Origin: Capniomyces stellatus
Lineage: Eukaryota; Kickxellomycota; Harpellomycetes; Harpellales; Legeriomycetaceae
Direction of reading: 5' to 3'
Assembly: GCA_001661515.1 (NCBI GenBank)
Contig: LUVW01000022.1
Span: 397,984-461,983, forward strand
Length of the DNA: 64,000 nt
Shown: piece after piece, positions 1 through 11,509 of the stretch
How positions within the stretch are numbered: the first letter of the stretch is position 1
Layout of the letters: each line of letters opens with the position of its first letter
The notes under the pieces: generated by a model
What the model saw: the letters and a program-made list of their open reading frames with translations, nothing else
Told to the model about the DNA's origin: nothing
Databases searched by the model: none
Program-made: the position numbers and the translations under genes

Positions 1-2698
1 CTGCATTCGACTCCAGAAATCTCCTCGTCACCTCTAACTCCCCACCGTCCAGCTCTGATTCCGAATCTATTTCCTCTCCTCTTCCTCTCTTTCCTCTAAG
101 CTCCGACTCGCTGCCTACCCCCTTTGGCGACTCTGACAACGACCGCTTCATCTTTTTGATTGGCCTAGCCTCCCCATCTGAATCCTCCTCACCTACCGAG
201 TCCATCACCCCTTTCCCTATTCCTATTCCTATTCCTATTCCTATTTCTTTCCCTTTCCCTTTCCCTTTCCCTTTCTCTTTCCCCACCACCATTTCCCCCC
301 TTTCCCCACTTTCTGATTGCGTGGGCACTAATGACCGTGTTCTTTTTATTCCCAACGGCGTCTGCTCTTGATTCAAGAATTCTGTAACCATCTTTTTCAT
401 CTTTTCCTTTTGTTCCTCTTTTTCCTTTTGTTCCTCCTTTTCCTTTTGTTCCTCCTTTTCCATTTCCTTTTCCTCCTCCTTTTCACCGACTTTATCAACA
501 GTACTCTCTTTAACAATACTCTCTTTAACAATACTCTCTTCAACAGTACTCAATTCTAATCCCAACCCTACTACCGACTCACTCTTTTCCTTTTCTTCAG
601 TATCAACTTCCATACTATCAATAGTCTCGTTACTCCCATCCTCTTCTTTTACCTTACTATCACTATTGTTGCCCGTTTCTTTTCCATTGCTCTCTTCAAT
701 CAATTCATCTATTCCTGGCTCGTTCACCCCTTCCTTTTCCTCCACCTTTTTATCACCATCACCATCAACTTCAACTTCAACTTCAACCTCCTTTTCTACT
801 TTTTTGTCTTTTTCCTTTTCTTTTGCTATTGTTTCGGGTATTGTCTCTGGCTCCTTTATGTCAATTGCTTCAATGTCTACATCCACATCTACATCAACAT
901 CTACATCAACATCTACATCTACATCTACATCCACATCAACATCATCTACATTCATCTCTGTTTCTGCCTCCTCTTCTGTTTTGGCCCCTATTCCCAAATC
1001 CGCCATCAAATCCGCCCTAACTCCCGATTCAATATCCGCCCTCACGTCTGCTTCCACACCTGTCTCCACATCCGCCTCTAAATCCGCCTCTACATCTATA
1101 TACACCTCCCTAATCCCCTCAATCTCTTTCTCTGGTTCCTCATTACCTGGTTCTATTAAGTATCCTTCCTCTTTCTTGATATTTGTTTCCTGGCTTTCGT
1201 TTACCGCATCGTCATCCATAATATCTATTATACCTTCCTTTTCCTTTTCCTTTTCTTTTTCCTCATTCATCGATTCAACATCAACATCAATTTCAATCTT
1301 CTCTACATCCTTCACTCCATTGATCCCATTTATATCAATTACTACTCTTTCTTTAGCCACATCCTCGCTTTCTTTGCCTTTTCCCTCTTCGGATACCCTT
1401 TTCTCGTCTTCTATATCATGTACTGGTTCTTTTGAAGTTAATAATCCCGTATTTGACCCTAAATCTTGCTCCCCCTCAATCTTAACCTCCTCAATTTTAA
1501 CCTCTTCATCAATTTTAACATCCTCATCCATTCTGCTCTCCTTCTCAATCTTGGCCTCCTCCTCAATTTTAACCTCTTCCGCAATCTTAACCTCCTCCCC
1601 AACTCTTTCCTCGCTTTTGGCTTTTACTGTGGCCTCGGGTTTAGCCTCGTCAGCACTCGTTATTATTCCCGCACTACTTTCACTATTATCCTTTTCATCC
1701 CCATCCAAGCCTGTGCTATTATCCCCAACAAACAAAACCTCGTCGCCACTAAAAGGATTCGGTGTTCTTTTACCTTCTTTATCCTTCTCGCCCTCCCCAT
1801 TTCCAATCTCCTCTATAACCCCAACTCCTGCATTTTCGCTGTTGGTATCTTTGATAATCCCTCCAGCAGCTCCCGCTTTGATACCCTCAAACTCGCTTTT
1901 GTCTATAGCTATCTTTGCCCCAGTGTCAATGCCAGCTCCAGCATTTGAATCAAGTCCAAAGTCCAAATTCATTCCAAAATCCAAATTCAGTCCGTATTCC
2001 ATGTTCAGTCCATAATCCATGTTTACTCCCAAATCTAAATTCTTCAGCTCCTCGTTTCCTCCTCCTGGCCCAACCAAACCCCCATCCGTGCCCAAATGCA
2101 AGTTCAGCCCCTCAAGCACCTTGTTGAAATCAAAGCCCAACATCTTGGTCATCGAGTCATTGCTATCCTCATCCACATTTACCTGTTCATTCTCTTTCCC
2201 GTTTTCGCTTAATAATTCCATTCCCGCTACCGGATTCTCTCCGCTTTTCTGAAGGCTCATCTCCTCCCCATTCTCCCCCATCTCTATATTCTCTCCTACA
2301 TTCATTCTCACTCCAACTCCTGCACTCGAAGTTGGCTCACCTATTACTCCCCCCAACCCTGCTATTTCTCCTATATTGTCTTGGCTCAATTTTTCTGCTA
2401 CCCCAACCTTCGTCTCTGCATAACTCATCCCCCCAGTTCCAGTCTCGCCATCTACTTGTGGCACCGCATCCCCCACCTGCTTTATACCAGTCGTCTCTAT
2501 CAAAACAGCCACATTTCCCCCATTCCCTATGCTATTATCTATACATATTCCTCCTGTTTCCTCTTTATTGCCCAAACCCTCATCAGCCTCATTTTTTTCG
2601 TTTACTTTGTTTTGCTCACTTTCCATTCCTTTTAGTTTATCTTTCAAATCATTAGTATCAATATTGCTGCTATCTATCAAAGAAAAGTCAAAATCCAT
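1..2698 (-). CDS. Partial acidic low-complexity orphan protein (5' part, truncated by the window edge)
   Basis: Reading the minus strand from the ATG at 2698-2696, the frame stays open without a stop to the left edge, at least 899 codons. I do not recognise a domain. The protein starts MDFDFSLIDSSNIDTNDLKD and is rich in Glu, Asp, Gly, Val and Ile. It holds a five-residue-spaced NMDYG/NMEYG/NLDFG series, a series of EEVKI-like heptads, a VDVDVD run, EEQKEK repeats, KGKGKG and IGIGIG runs, and basic clusters such as PIKKMKRS and RGKRGRG that could be nuclear localisation signals. The C-terminus lies outside the window. The Ser/Pro/Thr-rich frames on the opposite strand are complements of its GAA/GAT/GAG codons, so I take this strand as coding: it is the longest open frame and has a sensible start. 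A nuclear chromatin-associated or scaffold role is inference only. Confidence 0.6.
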   Translation of the reverse strand, partial: MDFDFSLIDSSNIDTNDLKDKLKGMESEQNKVNEKNEADEGLGNKEETGGICIDNSIGNGGNVAVLIETTGIKQVGDAVPQVDGETGTGGMSYAETKVGVAEKLSQDNIGEIAGLGGVIGEPTSSAGVGVRMNVGENIEMGENGEEMSLQKSGENPVAGMELLSENGKENEQVNVDEDSNDSMTKMLGFDFNKVLEGLNLHLGTDGGLVGPGGGNEELKNLDLGVNMDYGLNMEYGLNLDFGMNLDFGLDSNAGAGIDTGAKIAIDKSEFEGIKAGAAGGIIKDTNSENAGVGVIEEIGNGEGEKDKEGKRTPNPFSGDEVLFVGDNSTGLDGDEKDNSESSAGIITSADEAKPEATVKAKSEERVGEEVKIAEEVKIEEEAKIEKESRMDEDVKIDEEVKIEEVKIEGEQDLGSNTGLLTSKEPVHDIEDEKRVSEEGKGKESEDVAKERVVIDINGINGVKDVEKIEIDVDVESMNEEKEKEKEKEGIIDIMDDDAVNESQETNIKKEEGYLIEPGNEEPEKEIEGIREVYIDVEADLEADVETGVEADVRADIESGVRADLMADLGIGAKTEEEAETEMNVDDVDVDVDVDVDVDVDVDVDVDVDIEAIDIKEPETIPETIAKEKEKDKKVEKEVEVEVEVDGDGDKKVEEKEGVNEPGIDELIEESNGKETGNNSDSKVKEEDGSNETIDSMEVDTEEKEKSESVVGLGLELSTVEESIVKESIVKESTVDKVGEKEEEKEMEKEEQKEKEEQKEKEEQKEKMKKMVTEFLNQEQTPLGIKRTRSLVPTQSESGERGEMVVGKEKGKGKGKGKEIGIGIGIGIGKGVMDSVGEEDSDGEARPIKKMKRSLSESPKGVGSESELRGKRGRGEEIDSESELDGGELEVTRRFLESNA

Positions 2699-3690
2699 CT
2701 TTCTTCTTCCTCTTACTTTTCCCTTTCTTTTCCCTTTCCTTTTTAGATTCTGCCTTTTACTTTTGCCTTTTTATATATATATCTGGTCTTCACAAATTCG
2801 AATCAAACCCTTTGATGGCCAGTATATAGCTCGATATGGTTTTTTATCTTCACCCTACTCTGTACTATTATATTACTCTTAAATCGTGTCTTCCCTAAAA
2901 AGCTGTGAATTTACACCGATTTGTATGTTATCGCTCTTATCCTTCAATTTTAATTGCACAATCCTCGCCTTTATTACCCCACCTCCTGCTTCTGTGTGAA
3001 TACTTACTAACTATTTCAATAAAAGTGCAAGTGCGTGGAAAAAGTATACTTTTACAATAAAAAATATCCGTTCACGCTTTAGCAATGCTGTTTGTTTGCT
3101 TGATTGCTATTCCTTTTTCATTCAGTTAATTCATCTGCTTGCTTATTCTTGCTTTATTATTTCCACAGTTTGGCGTATTTTGTTCATTTGTTTTGTTTTT
3201 TTTTCATATTTACTTTTTTTATATTTTTTTCAAAAAATAATTACAACTTGCTTTTAACCCATTTTTATTTTATCAAAACACCATTACTATTTGTCGAAAC
3301 CTTTAGCAACAATCGTTTGAATTATTCCAGCTATTTATTTGTTTAAATCAACAAAAAACATCCCTCCAAAATTTTAACATTTGGCGCTTACGCTTTACTA
3401 AATTACGTACGTGTAACCTAAGCGCCGGTCAGTTATTCAGTTCAGATTACACCACCACCTTGTTTCGGCGGCACTTTATATTTGCTCTTAATCTTAAAAA
3501 TAACATAAAACAACATATAAACAGTAATATAAGAGGATGTTTCCTAGTAACTTTGGCGCGTATAAATCGTTACTAAGCCTTGCTTTTTTTTAATCCAAAA
3601 ACTACAGTCATGAACTTTACACAGACCGTATCCAGGTAAAATATTTCCAAAAAAATAAATTGTTGACTAGCCAGCTTTTTCATCGCCCCC
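2699..3690. other. Intergenic spacer with 5' flank of the acidic gene
   Basis: AT-rich DNA between the start of the acidic gene and the stop of the aminodeoxychorismate-lyase-like gene. It presumably holds the promoter of the acidic gene on the minus strand and the 3' end of the lyase transcript. Pyrimidine-rich tracts are visible around 3180-3240. I see no convincing gene or RNA. Confidence 0.5.
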
Positions 3691-5060
3691 TTAAGCAGGT
3701 CTACCTTGGTTCTCAACAACGTTTACTCTATATACACTGCGCACAGAATTAAAGCAATAAATATCGCCCTCACGCACCATAGCATCCTCAGATATGCCAC
3801 CAGACACGTTTGTATCGCCAATGCCAACAAATCTTCTGATTTCTTCAACGCTCACCGCGCCTTCAGCCAGCTTTCCCTCCCTCATCAATAGTCCTCTCAT
3901 TGTTCCTCCAAGCAACCCACAATTTACCGGTGGTGTGACCATTCTGTATTCCCCTGTTACACCTAGTTCTGATATTGCTATATTTGCTATAGTGGTTTCT
4001 GTAACTTGCCCCCCCTTGTTGTACATTATGACATCAAATATCGGACCGCTGTACTCGGCCCCTAAAACCCGTATATTCAACGTATAATTAGAATCCTTTT
4101 ATAAACGCAAAAGCGTAATACTTTTTTTATTTATTTTTCATCACTGGTGTAGCTGCTCTGTATTACCATTTCTATATCGGACCAGGTCGTAAATATCCCG
4201 ATGCGTGGTTTTGAACTTGATAAATGGACTATCTGTATCCGACGCCTCTTTGTCAATTACAACTAATTTGATTTCTATTAATCATACATGTGACGCGTTT
4301 TATGTTTACGCTTGCTATACTTTTGGTCGACGTTGGTAGCAAAAGCAAAGTACCATTGACTTGTGCCAATAATTCAGCCATATCTACCCTTTACTTATAT
4401 ATAGATAGTATAGAAACTGTTGGATGTACCTTCTGTGTTTGAGCCTTGTGGTTCTGGTGTCACCTGAACTGCCAACGCACAACTTGTGTTCATCAGTATC
4501 CTTACCTACTGCCATGTATAGCAAATACTTTTTTTTAAAAAAAATAAACAATTCGGTCTAGAATTTAATCGACATTGCGTACTTCAATACTAAATGGGCC
4601 CCGTTAAACTTGACATGGCTCTATTATTATGTAGCTAGCTCTGTACTAACCCTAAACACACAATCTTGAGTGTTGCTTTCTAAGCTCGATCGAATCTCTT
4701 TTACTATCTTTTCAGCAATAACATCTTTTGTTGGAATATTTGCAAATGGCTTCATTTCAGTGTCCTCCCAGTATTTCTGAAAAAAGCCGGCAGCCGAAAT
4801 CATTCGGTCGATATGTTCCTCGAATAACATGCATTCATCTAAAACAGTTTAATACAATACAATAAAGAACAGAATTAGTCATTTCATGGTTTCATACTGT
4901 CGCGCCTTCCCATAAATTGTGGACCTAAGCCTCTATATGTGCAAATATTATTCAAACCTTGAATGGATGGCAGGATAGTGGTCTCGAGCAGAGAAAAGTT
5001 GTTTGGAATTGAGTGGCGCTCTTTTGGATTCAAACATTCGGTGCAAAATTTCGGTTCCAT
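3691..5060 (-). CDS. Class IV aminotransferase-fold protein, probable 4-amino-4-deoxychorismate lyase
   Basis: Six exons on the minus strand: 5060-4958, 4838-4651, 4505-4430, 4383-4321, 4262-4167 and 4061-3691, giving 298 residues with all phases consistent. Class IV PLP enzymes of this kind convert aminodeoxychorismate to p-aminobenzoate and pyruvate for folate synthesis. Family hallmarks in order are FSLLETT (about residue 22), LFEEHIDRM, FRVRILM, a KTTHR motif (161-165) whose lysine is the likely PLP anchor, and the ETTIAN motif (197-202), followed by a GGTMR-type loop. Intron ends are GT...AG; the last intron has a CTAAT branch-like element. The small fourth exon is the least certain: skipping it also keeps the frame (exon 3 directly to exon 5). 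A D-amino-acid or branched-chain aminotransferase is possible, but the KTT-R motif favours the lyase. Confidence 0.72.
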
Positions 5061-5639
5061 GCTCGCAATTTAAAATCTTTATACTCTGTTTAATACGATC
5101 GAATACACTTTATATAGAGTGATGTTTTGTTGACCAAGAACCATATTATTCTATCTTTATCTTCGTAAATCACTGTTGAACTTGCTTTAATCTTTCGAGA
5201 AATAACTTGTAATTTCGCGTATTGCGAGTAACCTGATCCATCATTTAATCGTTTTTTCTGCAAACTATCAATAAAGCTGCTTTTACAAACCTCAAATTCA
5301 TTTATCGATTAGCCAATTGGCTTGTCGGACAAAATTAAAAACCAACATTCCTTCAAAAAAGAAAAAAAAACTCGATATTTTTCTGCTTTAGCTAATGAGA
5401 TTCATTCGATATTTCTTCTAAAGTGAAAATGAATAACCAGTAGAATATCGATAATAATAAAAATCAGTAGAAAAATATAGGGTTTTATTAGCTTTTGGAT
5501 ATCGGGTCTATTTAAATCATCGTTAGATAGCACAGACTAAAAAAACCGTTTACTGATCCTGTTTCTTTTGTCAACTTGGAAGTCGTGCCACAACTTTAGA
5601 ACATAGTACACTGATAATATATACATAATTTAATTAAAG
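5061..5639. promoter_or_regulatory. Divergent intergenic promoter region
   Basis: This AT-rich stretch lies between two divergent start codons (the lyase-like gene on minus, the DUF1764 gene on plus), so it must carry both promoters. A TAGCCAATTGGCT segment near 5310-5322 contains a CCAAT box on each strand. No other gene is visible. The promoter role is inferred from position. Confidence 0.45.
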
Positions 5640-6164
5640 ATGAGCAAATCTTCATTCGAAATCGATGAAATATTCGGGACCAAAGATAAAAAAAGTTTGG
5701 GTAAATTTGAGCCTAGCAGCCAAAAGCTGGCGAAACAAAATCCCTTGAGCGCTAAATCCGGGGGCTTAGCGAGCCTAGACACAATTCAAAACAAGTCTAC
5801 TTCCTCAGTAAACAAGTCTACAGCCAAAAAAAGCAAAAACAAGAAAAACAAGAAAAAGAAAAGCGATGAACAAACAACTGAGGCGTCTAAACCCAAAAAC
5901 GACAGTGTTGATCTATTCAAAGATTCGGACGTTAAAGTTGTTGACGCCACTGGTAGAGGGAGCAATCCGTTGTTAAAGGATACAGGGAGCTCCCAAAAGA
6001 TCATGCGTGCCCAAGACTGTGAGGATGATTTTGCTGATTCACGAGGAATCAAGCCAAGAATTACTGACGAAAATATGAAGGTTTACTACGTAGATGATTT
6101 GAAAATTGGAGAAGGAGATGGAGATACTGATCTATGTCCATTTGATTGCAACTGTTGTTTTTAA
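5640..6164 (+). CDS. DUF1764 family protein
   Basis: Single-exon gene of 174 residues. The C-terminus ends in CPFDCNCCF, preceded by the VYYVDDLKIGEGDGDTDL segment; this Cys-rich ending after a Tyr/Asp-Glu-Leu motif is the signature of the DUF1764 family, small conserved eukaryotic proteins of unknown function. The N-terminal half is polar and low in complexity, with a lysine-rich stretch around residues 63-75 (KKSKNKKNKKKKS) that could act as a nuclear or nucleolar signal. There is no signal peptide or membrane segment. The start ATG follows an A-rich leader (TTAAAG-ATG) and no upstream in-frame ATG fits better. The four cysteines in the last nine residues suggest metal binding, which is inference. 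Confidence 0.85.
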   Translation: MSKSSFEIDEIFGTKDKKSLGKFEPSSQKLAKQNPLSAKSGGLASLDTIQNKSTSSVNKSTAKKSKNKKNKKKKSDEQTTEASKPKNDSVDLFKDSDVKVVDATGRGSNPLLKDTGSSQKIMRAQDCEDDFADSRGIKPRITDENMKVYYVDDLKIGEGDGDTDLCPFDCNCCF

Positions 6165-6419
6165 ATGTTGTAGATTAAGGCAGATAAATGACACAGTACA
6201 TAGATAGACCCATCCTCGATTTAAACAGGATCACACACCATATGATTTCAACTAGATTTATTTACTTTTATTATAACAGCGCTGTATTGGGTTAAACCTT
6301 TATTTAATATAAACGATAGTTATTAAAACAATACTTTAACTTGCAAGACATCCGCATATGATTTACGGTATTGTGAGGTATTGGAAATGTGGCTGGAACG
6401 CGTTGGGCGACATTGTTCA

Positions 6420-6566
6420 CGGTTTGTATGGTTTATTTATACACCAAGTTTCAAACTGTCTATATACCAAACTTTTATTTGTTTTACACCAAGTTTTTAT
6501 TTGTTTATACACCAAGTTTCGATCTGTTTATTTATACATCAAATTTTTATTTGTTTATTTATAAAT
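6420..6566. repeat. Degenerate AT-rich tandem repeat
   Basis: Several imperfect copies of a unit close to ACACCAAGTTTTTATTTGTT, about 24-30 bases long, run in tandem just beyond the 3' end of the arrestin-like gene. Short frames read across it merely translate the repeat. Confidence 0.7.
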
Positions 6567-6573
6567 ACAAGAG

Positions 6574-8022
6574 CTAGTCCGAGCGGGATGAGTAGCTAGG
6601 TACTTCTAGGCTAGATCTGGTTTTGCAAACCATCTGATCCAAATGAAAGTCTTCGTAGAGAGGTAGCTTGTTCAAGTAGTCCAGGCTCTCGGGTCTTTTG
6701 GGCACAACAAACACTGGTATGCTTAGCCAAACGCAATGTTCGTGTGATTGGTTATTCCTGATGTTGATTGTAAATTTTAATCTATGAGTGACTTTTGCGT
6801 GCTGGGATGTTGAATCGTACATCAATTTGAATTTACTCTCTGGTAAAGCTAGGCTTATGGCGTCAGACTCTACGCCAACCAGCTTGGTTCCAGACTCTAC
6901 CTTTGGGAACCCATCGACTATATCGTCTAGGTTAGAAACTGTAATGCATCTCTTCAGCCCCTCGAGCGCGCTTGTAAAAAAGTTTCCTATGCTTGGAAGC
7001 TTTTTCTGGTTGGAGAACTTTGGCTTTGACGTAGCTGACGATGTTCTTCTTGTGCTCGAGTTTATTGAGAGTTTATCGACCGACGCTTTGTACGATGGTG
7101 GCGGCGCCATTTTCCCTGAGACTGATGAAACTATCTTTGTTGACTTTTTTTTATGCAATCCATCAAGCGACGAGTACCTTACATTCTCGATCATCATTAC
7201 GCCAACTGAAAGCACAACCAACCCTTCAACTCTTGGCTGGAACAAAAACGTGGTTTCTACTAGACTCCCCTTTGTAAAAACATTTGTTGGTACTGTTATT
7301 CTTATATCGCATGCGTTCTTCCATGTCTTTTGTATATCCACACCCGACACATTCAGCATTCCATCTACCAACACATCTCTTTTTATCTCTAGTTTTTCCT
7401 TAACAGAAGCCGTTGTAAACATGCTGGTTCCCTGAACAGTCGCCTTTAGATAATATTTATTAAAATAGTTTTCCAAGTGTACACTTTCTACTATTGACCC
7501 TTGGATCGGCAGCGAAAAACTAAACTGGTGCACTCCAGCCGTCAACAGCGTGGGGTCGTTTACCGTTTCCAACAATGCCCACCTCTGCAGAATCAACTTT
7601 TCATTCTGTTTAAAAGGAACCCGGTTATTCAAGCTGTCTACTACAATTCATATATAATAGATGTTATAGACCTTGGCTCATTTTGCTTTCTTGTTTTTGC
7701 AAATTGGTTTCCTGTGTTTTTTAACTATACATTCTGGAAATACGTTTGCCTGATTCCTCCAAGTAAGCAAGAAGTTACCCAATTTATACAGTTAAAATCC
7801 CACATAATAAATAAACTAGTTACCCTTATTCCAATTTAAATTCATCTCATTTATAAACTCCAGCTCAATTCTTTTGATGTTTACGGGGCTATCTGCTTTT
7901 ACCATAACCATTCCTCCCAGAACAAGACCAGGTGCCTCGTCGTTTGTTCCTCTTAGTAGCACATAGCTTTCATCAAACTTTATATTTACACTCAATGACT
8001 TTGATTTGCTCACCATCTTCAT
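6574..8022 (-). CDS. Arrestin-like (ART/alpha-arrestin) trafficking adaptor with PPxY motif
   Basis: Two exons, 8022-7824 and 7640-6574, separated by a 183-base GTAACT...TAG intron, giving 421 residues in frame. The first exon carries an arrestin-N start: a beta-rich stretch with LVLGGMVMV and VNIKRIELEF. The second continues the fold through LQRWALL, a YFNKYYLKATV-like core strand and a C-terminal arrestin half with VTHRLKFTINIRN and CVWLSIPVFV. A PPSY motif (about residues 247-250) and the C-terminal PLYED and PSYSS segments are of the type bound by WW domains of Rsp5/Nedd4 ubiquitin ligases. In fungi, alpha-arrestins of this kind direct ubiquitination and endocytosis of plasma-membrane transporters. 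No membrane segment is present. The cargo cannot be told from the sequence. Confidence 0.8.
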
Positions 8023-11000
8023 GTTTATCTATCTATAGCTGTATCCTTGTATTCGTGTATTCGTGTATCCTTGTATCCCTCTATTATTTGTTTCTATATG
8101 TTTCTATTTTTCCAGCTATATGTCTATATTCTTAACTATGTGTTTATCTAGCTATCTGGTTATCCTTCTTTCTTTATATCTAGCTATTTGTCCAACTATG
8201 TGTCTATCTTTCTATGTTTCTAACTATACGTCTTGCTACTAATATTCTCTCGTTGGTGTGGTCTTGATAGCAATGGTCAACTAGCGTTGTGATTTTAAAG
8301 TTATCAAGCGTATTTCTCTTCGTGTTCCCTTTGTGTTTTATGGATAACCCGACTTGAGCAATGTGCAGTTATTGTTCAGCAGCCTTGTCGGTCTTGATAC
8401 AGCAATAAATACTGGATAATTCGTTTTTTTTTTACTTGTTCTTGGTTATCTAATTATGCTATTGTGTACGAGTCTTTGTTCGCTATCTCTTGCCCTGATT
8501 TTATTGCGCCCTTGCAAAAATAGACAATGTAACTGGCAGGTAAAACAGAGTATCAGATTAACTTGTAGAGTATCTATAAATTACGCACTGCGTTAAAAAA
8601 GTGTTATGTATATATTACTTGCGCGAGTACTGTTGAAGCGTTAAACTCGACACCATGAATGACAAGTTATGTCTACAATATACCAAAATACAGTAATGGT
8701 ATTGAGTTTTAAGTGTGTACTAGCAGTGATTACGATGAGATTGAAAAATATCACAAGCTAACAAATGGATAAAAGAATTTGAGTATTCAATATGTACAAA
8801 AAAGTGCGAGTTATTTAAAATAAAATTGAAAGAGTATTTAAATCATTCAGTTCCAAGTTTTACTAAATCTAGTGCTGTGGAGAAACGGGTACTTGGTTTT
8901 TCTTTCCATATTTTTTCCGTATTTTTTTTCATATTACTTTCTTTTATTCCCTCGCTCTTTGCTTCTAAAGCATTGGGATGTCTATTTATTACTATAGTTC
9001 CCTTATTTTTTGTCGAGTCAATTATTTTCAGGAAAGTTTCTTTTGAATGAATGGGCTATGATTGCTCAGTATATTATGAGGTTGGCCTTTGTTGAGTGAT
9101 CAATGTTTTTAATTTGGTCTATTTTTACATTTCACTATAGCATCTTTTTTTCCGTTTTAAACCAAGTGACAGGTAAATTTCCATTTTACTTTGCATTTTT
9201 TCGTTTTTTGTCTTTTTATTATATGATTTTGATGTGATATATTATACGCATTTACTTTATCAACATGTACACGCATTTGATCCCTCTTTTCATTCATCAC
9301 CTCCCTTCCAATCTTGTGACCAAATCTAGAACATTTTTAATTGTTTGCCACGTTAATTTAATTCACCACCTCTACTTTTTTTCTTCTCTCTTTTAATTCC
9401 ATTTAATTTCAAGTACAATTACAGTAAGTGGTCCATTAGCTGTCAATTCAGTCTACTAAGTTTGTAGTGAATCACCCCCCCCTCTGTTCCCAGTGTTTTT
9501 TTTTTTTATCAAGCGCATTAATGCGCTCATCACATATGCTCGAGTCACTCATTAGTATCAATATTAGCATTGTACTTGAAAACACAGTTAATTCAGTTGT
9601 CAGATGCCACCATGAACAAAAAAAAAAGGAACAGGGGAGGAAAAAAAAAGAAAAGAATAAAGAGAAAAAAGAAAGAAATAGAGAAAGAAATAGAGAAAGA
9701 AATAGAGAAAGAAAAAAAAAAGGAAAGCTCAGCAGTAGATGTCCTGATTTTCAATTAAATGAAAATCAACAACAATAATACAAAGGTCAATTTAATCTAA
9801 AAGCTGGCTTTGCTTTCCATTTAACATGGGTAGCTAACTTGGATTACTCTCTCTCTAATTCAAATCGATAATATCAGGTTTTACCGAGTTAATTCCTGTA
9901 ATCTTCAATATATTTTCGATTATGTTAGACTTTAAAGGATGTACATGACTTTGATAAATAAATGTGGAAAATAGAGTTTTGAGTATTTGATCAGCCAAAG
10001 TCTAAAATTGGGCTGCTATCGTAAATATAAACATACATATTATAGATACATAGTTATGAGTATCGTATGGGTGCAGGTATAGGTGTGAATACCAAAATTT
10101 GATATATCATACTTGTATCCTAATATGGTGTATTCTCATAATCGGGCCAATGTCCTAAAAGCTGCAATGATACATCTGTACAAGCATTAGGGTTTACTTG
10201 GTAAGCTTTAAAGCCAATACGTAATAATGGACTTTATAAATAATACCAACATTTTTTCCTATTGACATAAAAAAAGGTGTATATGACAAGACTTTGGCAA
10301 AAACTGTCCGAACCTAATATTGGTAGCGCATTGACTATACGATGCTTTTTTTTTATTGAAACCATCCATTGCTATTTTATTTACTAATTATTAAAATTCG
10401 CTCTTTTGCCAATCCAAGTCAATTTCATTCGACTACTGCGATTGGCTAATTTTAAATCTCAGCACTGGTCATGCTGCCAATTTATATGCTCATTAGCTAG
10501 CAAATGTAGTTTTGGCTAATTTCCCAAACACCAATACCTTTTAACCACCCTCGCTTTCTAAAGTTTAATATAAACAGTTTCTTTAATCTCGCAATTATAT
10601 ATTTGTTCTTTGTGCTGGATTGGCGGTTTGTTTGAAGAAAAAATGTATACAGGATTTAGATTTAACAAAGCACGACCATTTGGACCGTACAAAAGGCTAT
10701 TGAGAATCGGCGAATACATAATGACATTTTTAATTTCTTCCAACAATAGAAACCACATGAATTAATAATAATCAGTTGGGGAAATAATAATAAAAACAGG
10801 AAAAGGCGTAAAACGATTGAAACTAATATAAAACCCTGTTTATTGATATCCGGTATGTGATTTATAAACATTGGAAGTTCAATGTCATTACCACTTGACT
10901 ACTTTTATATACTCAAACAAGCCCACACAAACCCACACTTGTCTCAATAATTTCCCAGATAGAAAAAAAAGGATAATGAATATTAATATCAGTTCCAGCT

Positions 11001-11509
11001 TGTGCGTAATGGATTGCAAAGTATTCTTAGAGGCCATCTTAAACACTAGTCAATATAATATCAACATGACCAACCCAATGTGATGGCTTTTATTTTTGTG
11101 ACATGATACTGTACGATACACTCTGAGTTGAGATGCCAGACAATCCAAGAATATTTCTGTGTATTTGAGATAAAGTAACAAAGTGTCAGCTGTAATAATA
11201 AATAATAAATAATAGTGAAAGAGAATGTAATGTCGTCAAATAACTTCTAATAAAGCTAAGCTTAAAATTTGGGTGATGTCGACTATCCAAATACCACCGG
11301 GATTTTTTTAATAGTGTATTGTGTCATGCCACGATTTTGTAAAATTTGAATATAAATGTATAGGATAAATATGTGCAATAAGTATAAATGTAAAGTAAAG
11401 ATAAGATTAGGTTAATTCAACAAAAAAAAAAACATGGTGGATGACAATGCTTATAGCAAATTAAAGTAAAAAAAATGGTACAGTTGAAACACTTTAGTTT
11501 TTACAAAAT
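8023..11509. other. Gene-poor AT-rich spacer
   Basis: About 3.5 kb without a gene I can support. The left end has pyrimidine-rich, CTATC/TATGT-type simple sequence just upstream of the arrestin-like gene and probably includes its promoter. Frames such as 8826-9050 and 10558-10871 are short, lack recognisable motifs and are AT-codon driven. An A/G-rich tandem repeat lies at about 9670-9711. Confidence 0.5.
9670..9711. repeat. 12-base purine tandem repeat
   Basis: Three to four copies of GAAATAGAGAAA within a purine-only tract that extends over roughly 9626-9725. The lysine/glutamate-rich frames over it are translations of the repeat. Confidence 0.75.

Noticed and set aside
666..2015. 449-codon Ser/Thr/Pro-rich frame on the plus strand
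   Set aside because: It is the complement of the Glu/Asp-rich minus-strand frame, which is much longer and begins with a good ATG; the plus frame has no motif.
6788..7435. 215-codon plus-strand frame
   Set aside because: Lies wholly antisense to the arrestin-like coding exon, which has clear family features.
9467..9778. Lys/Glu/Arg-rich frames
   Set aside because: Translation of a purine simple-sequence tract; no start context or homology.
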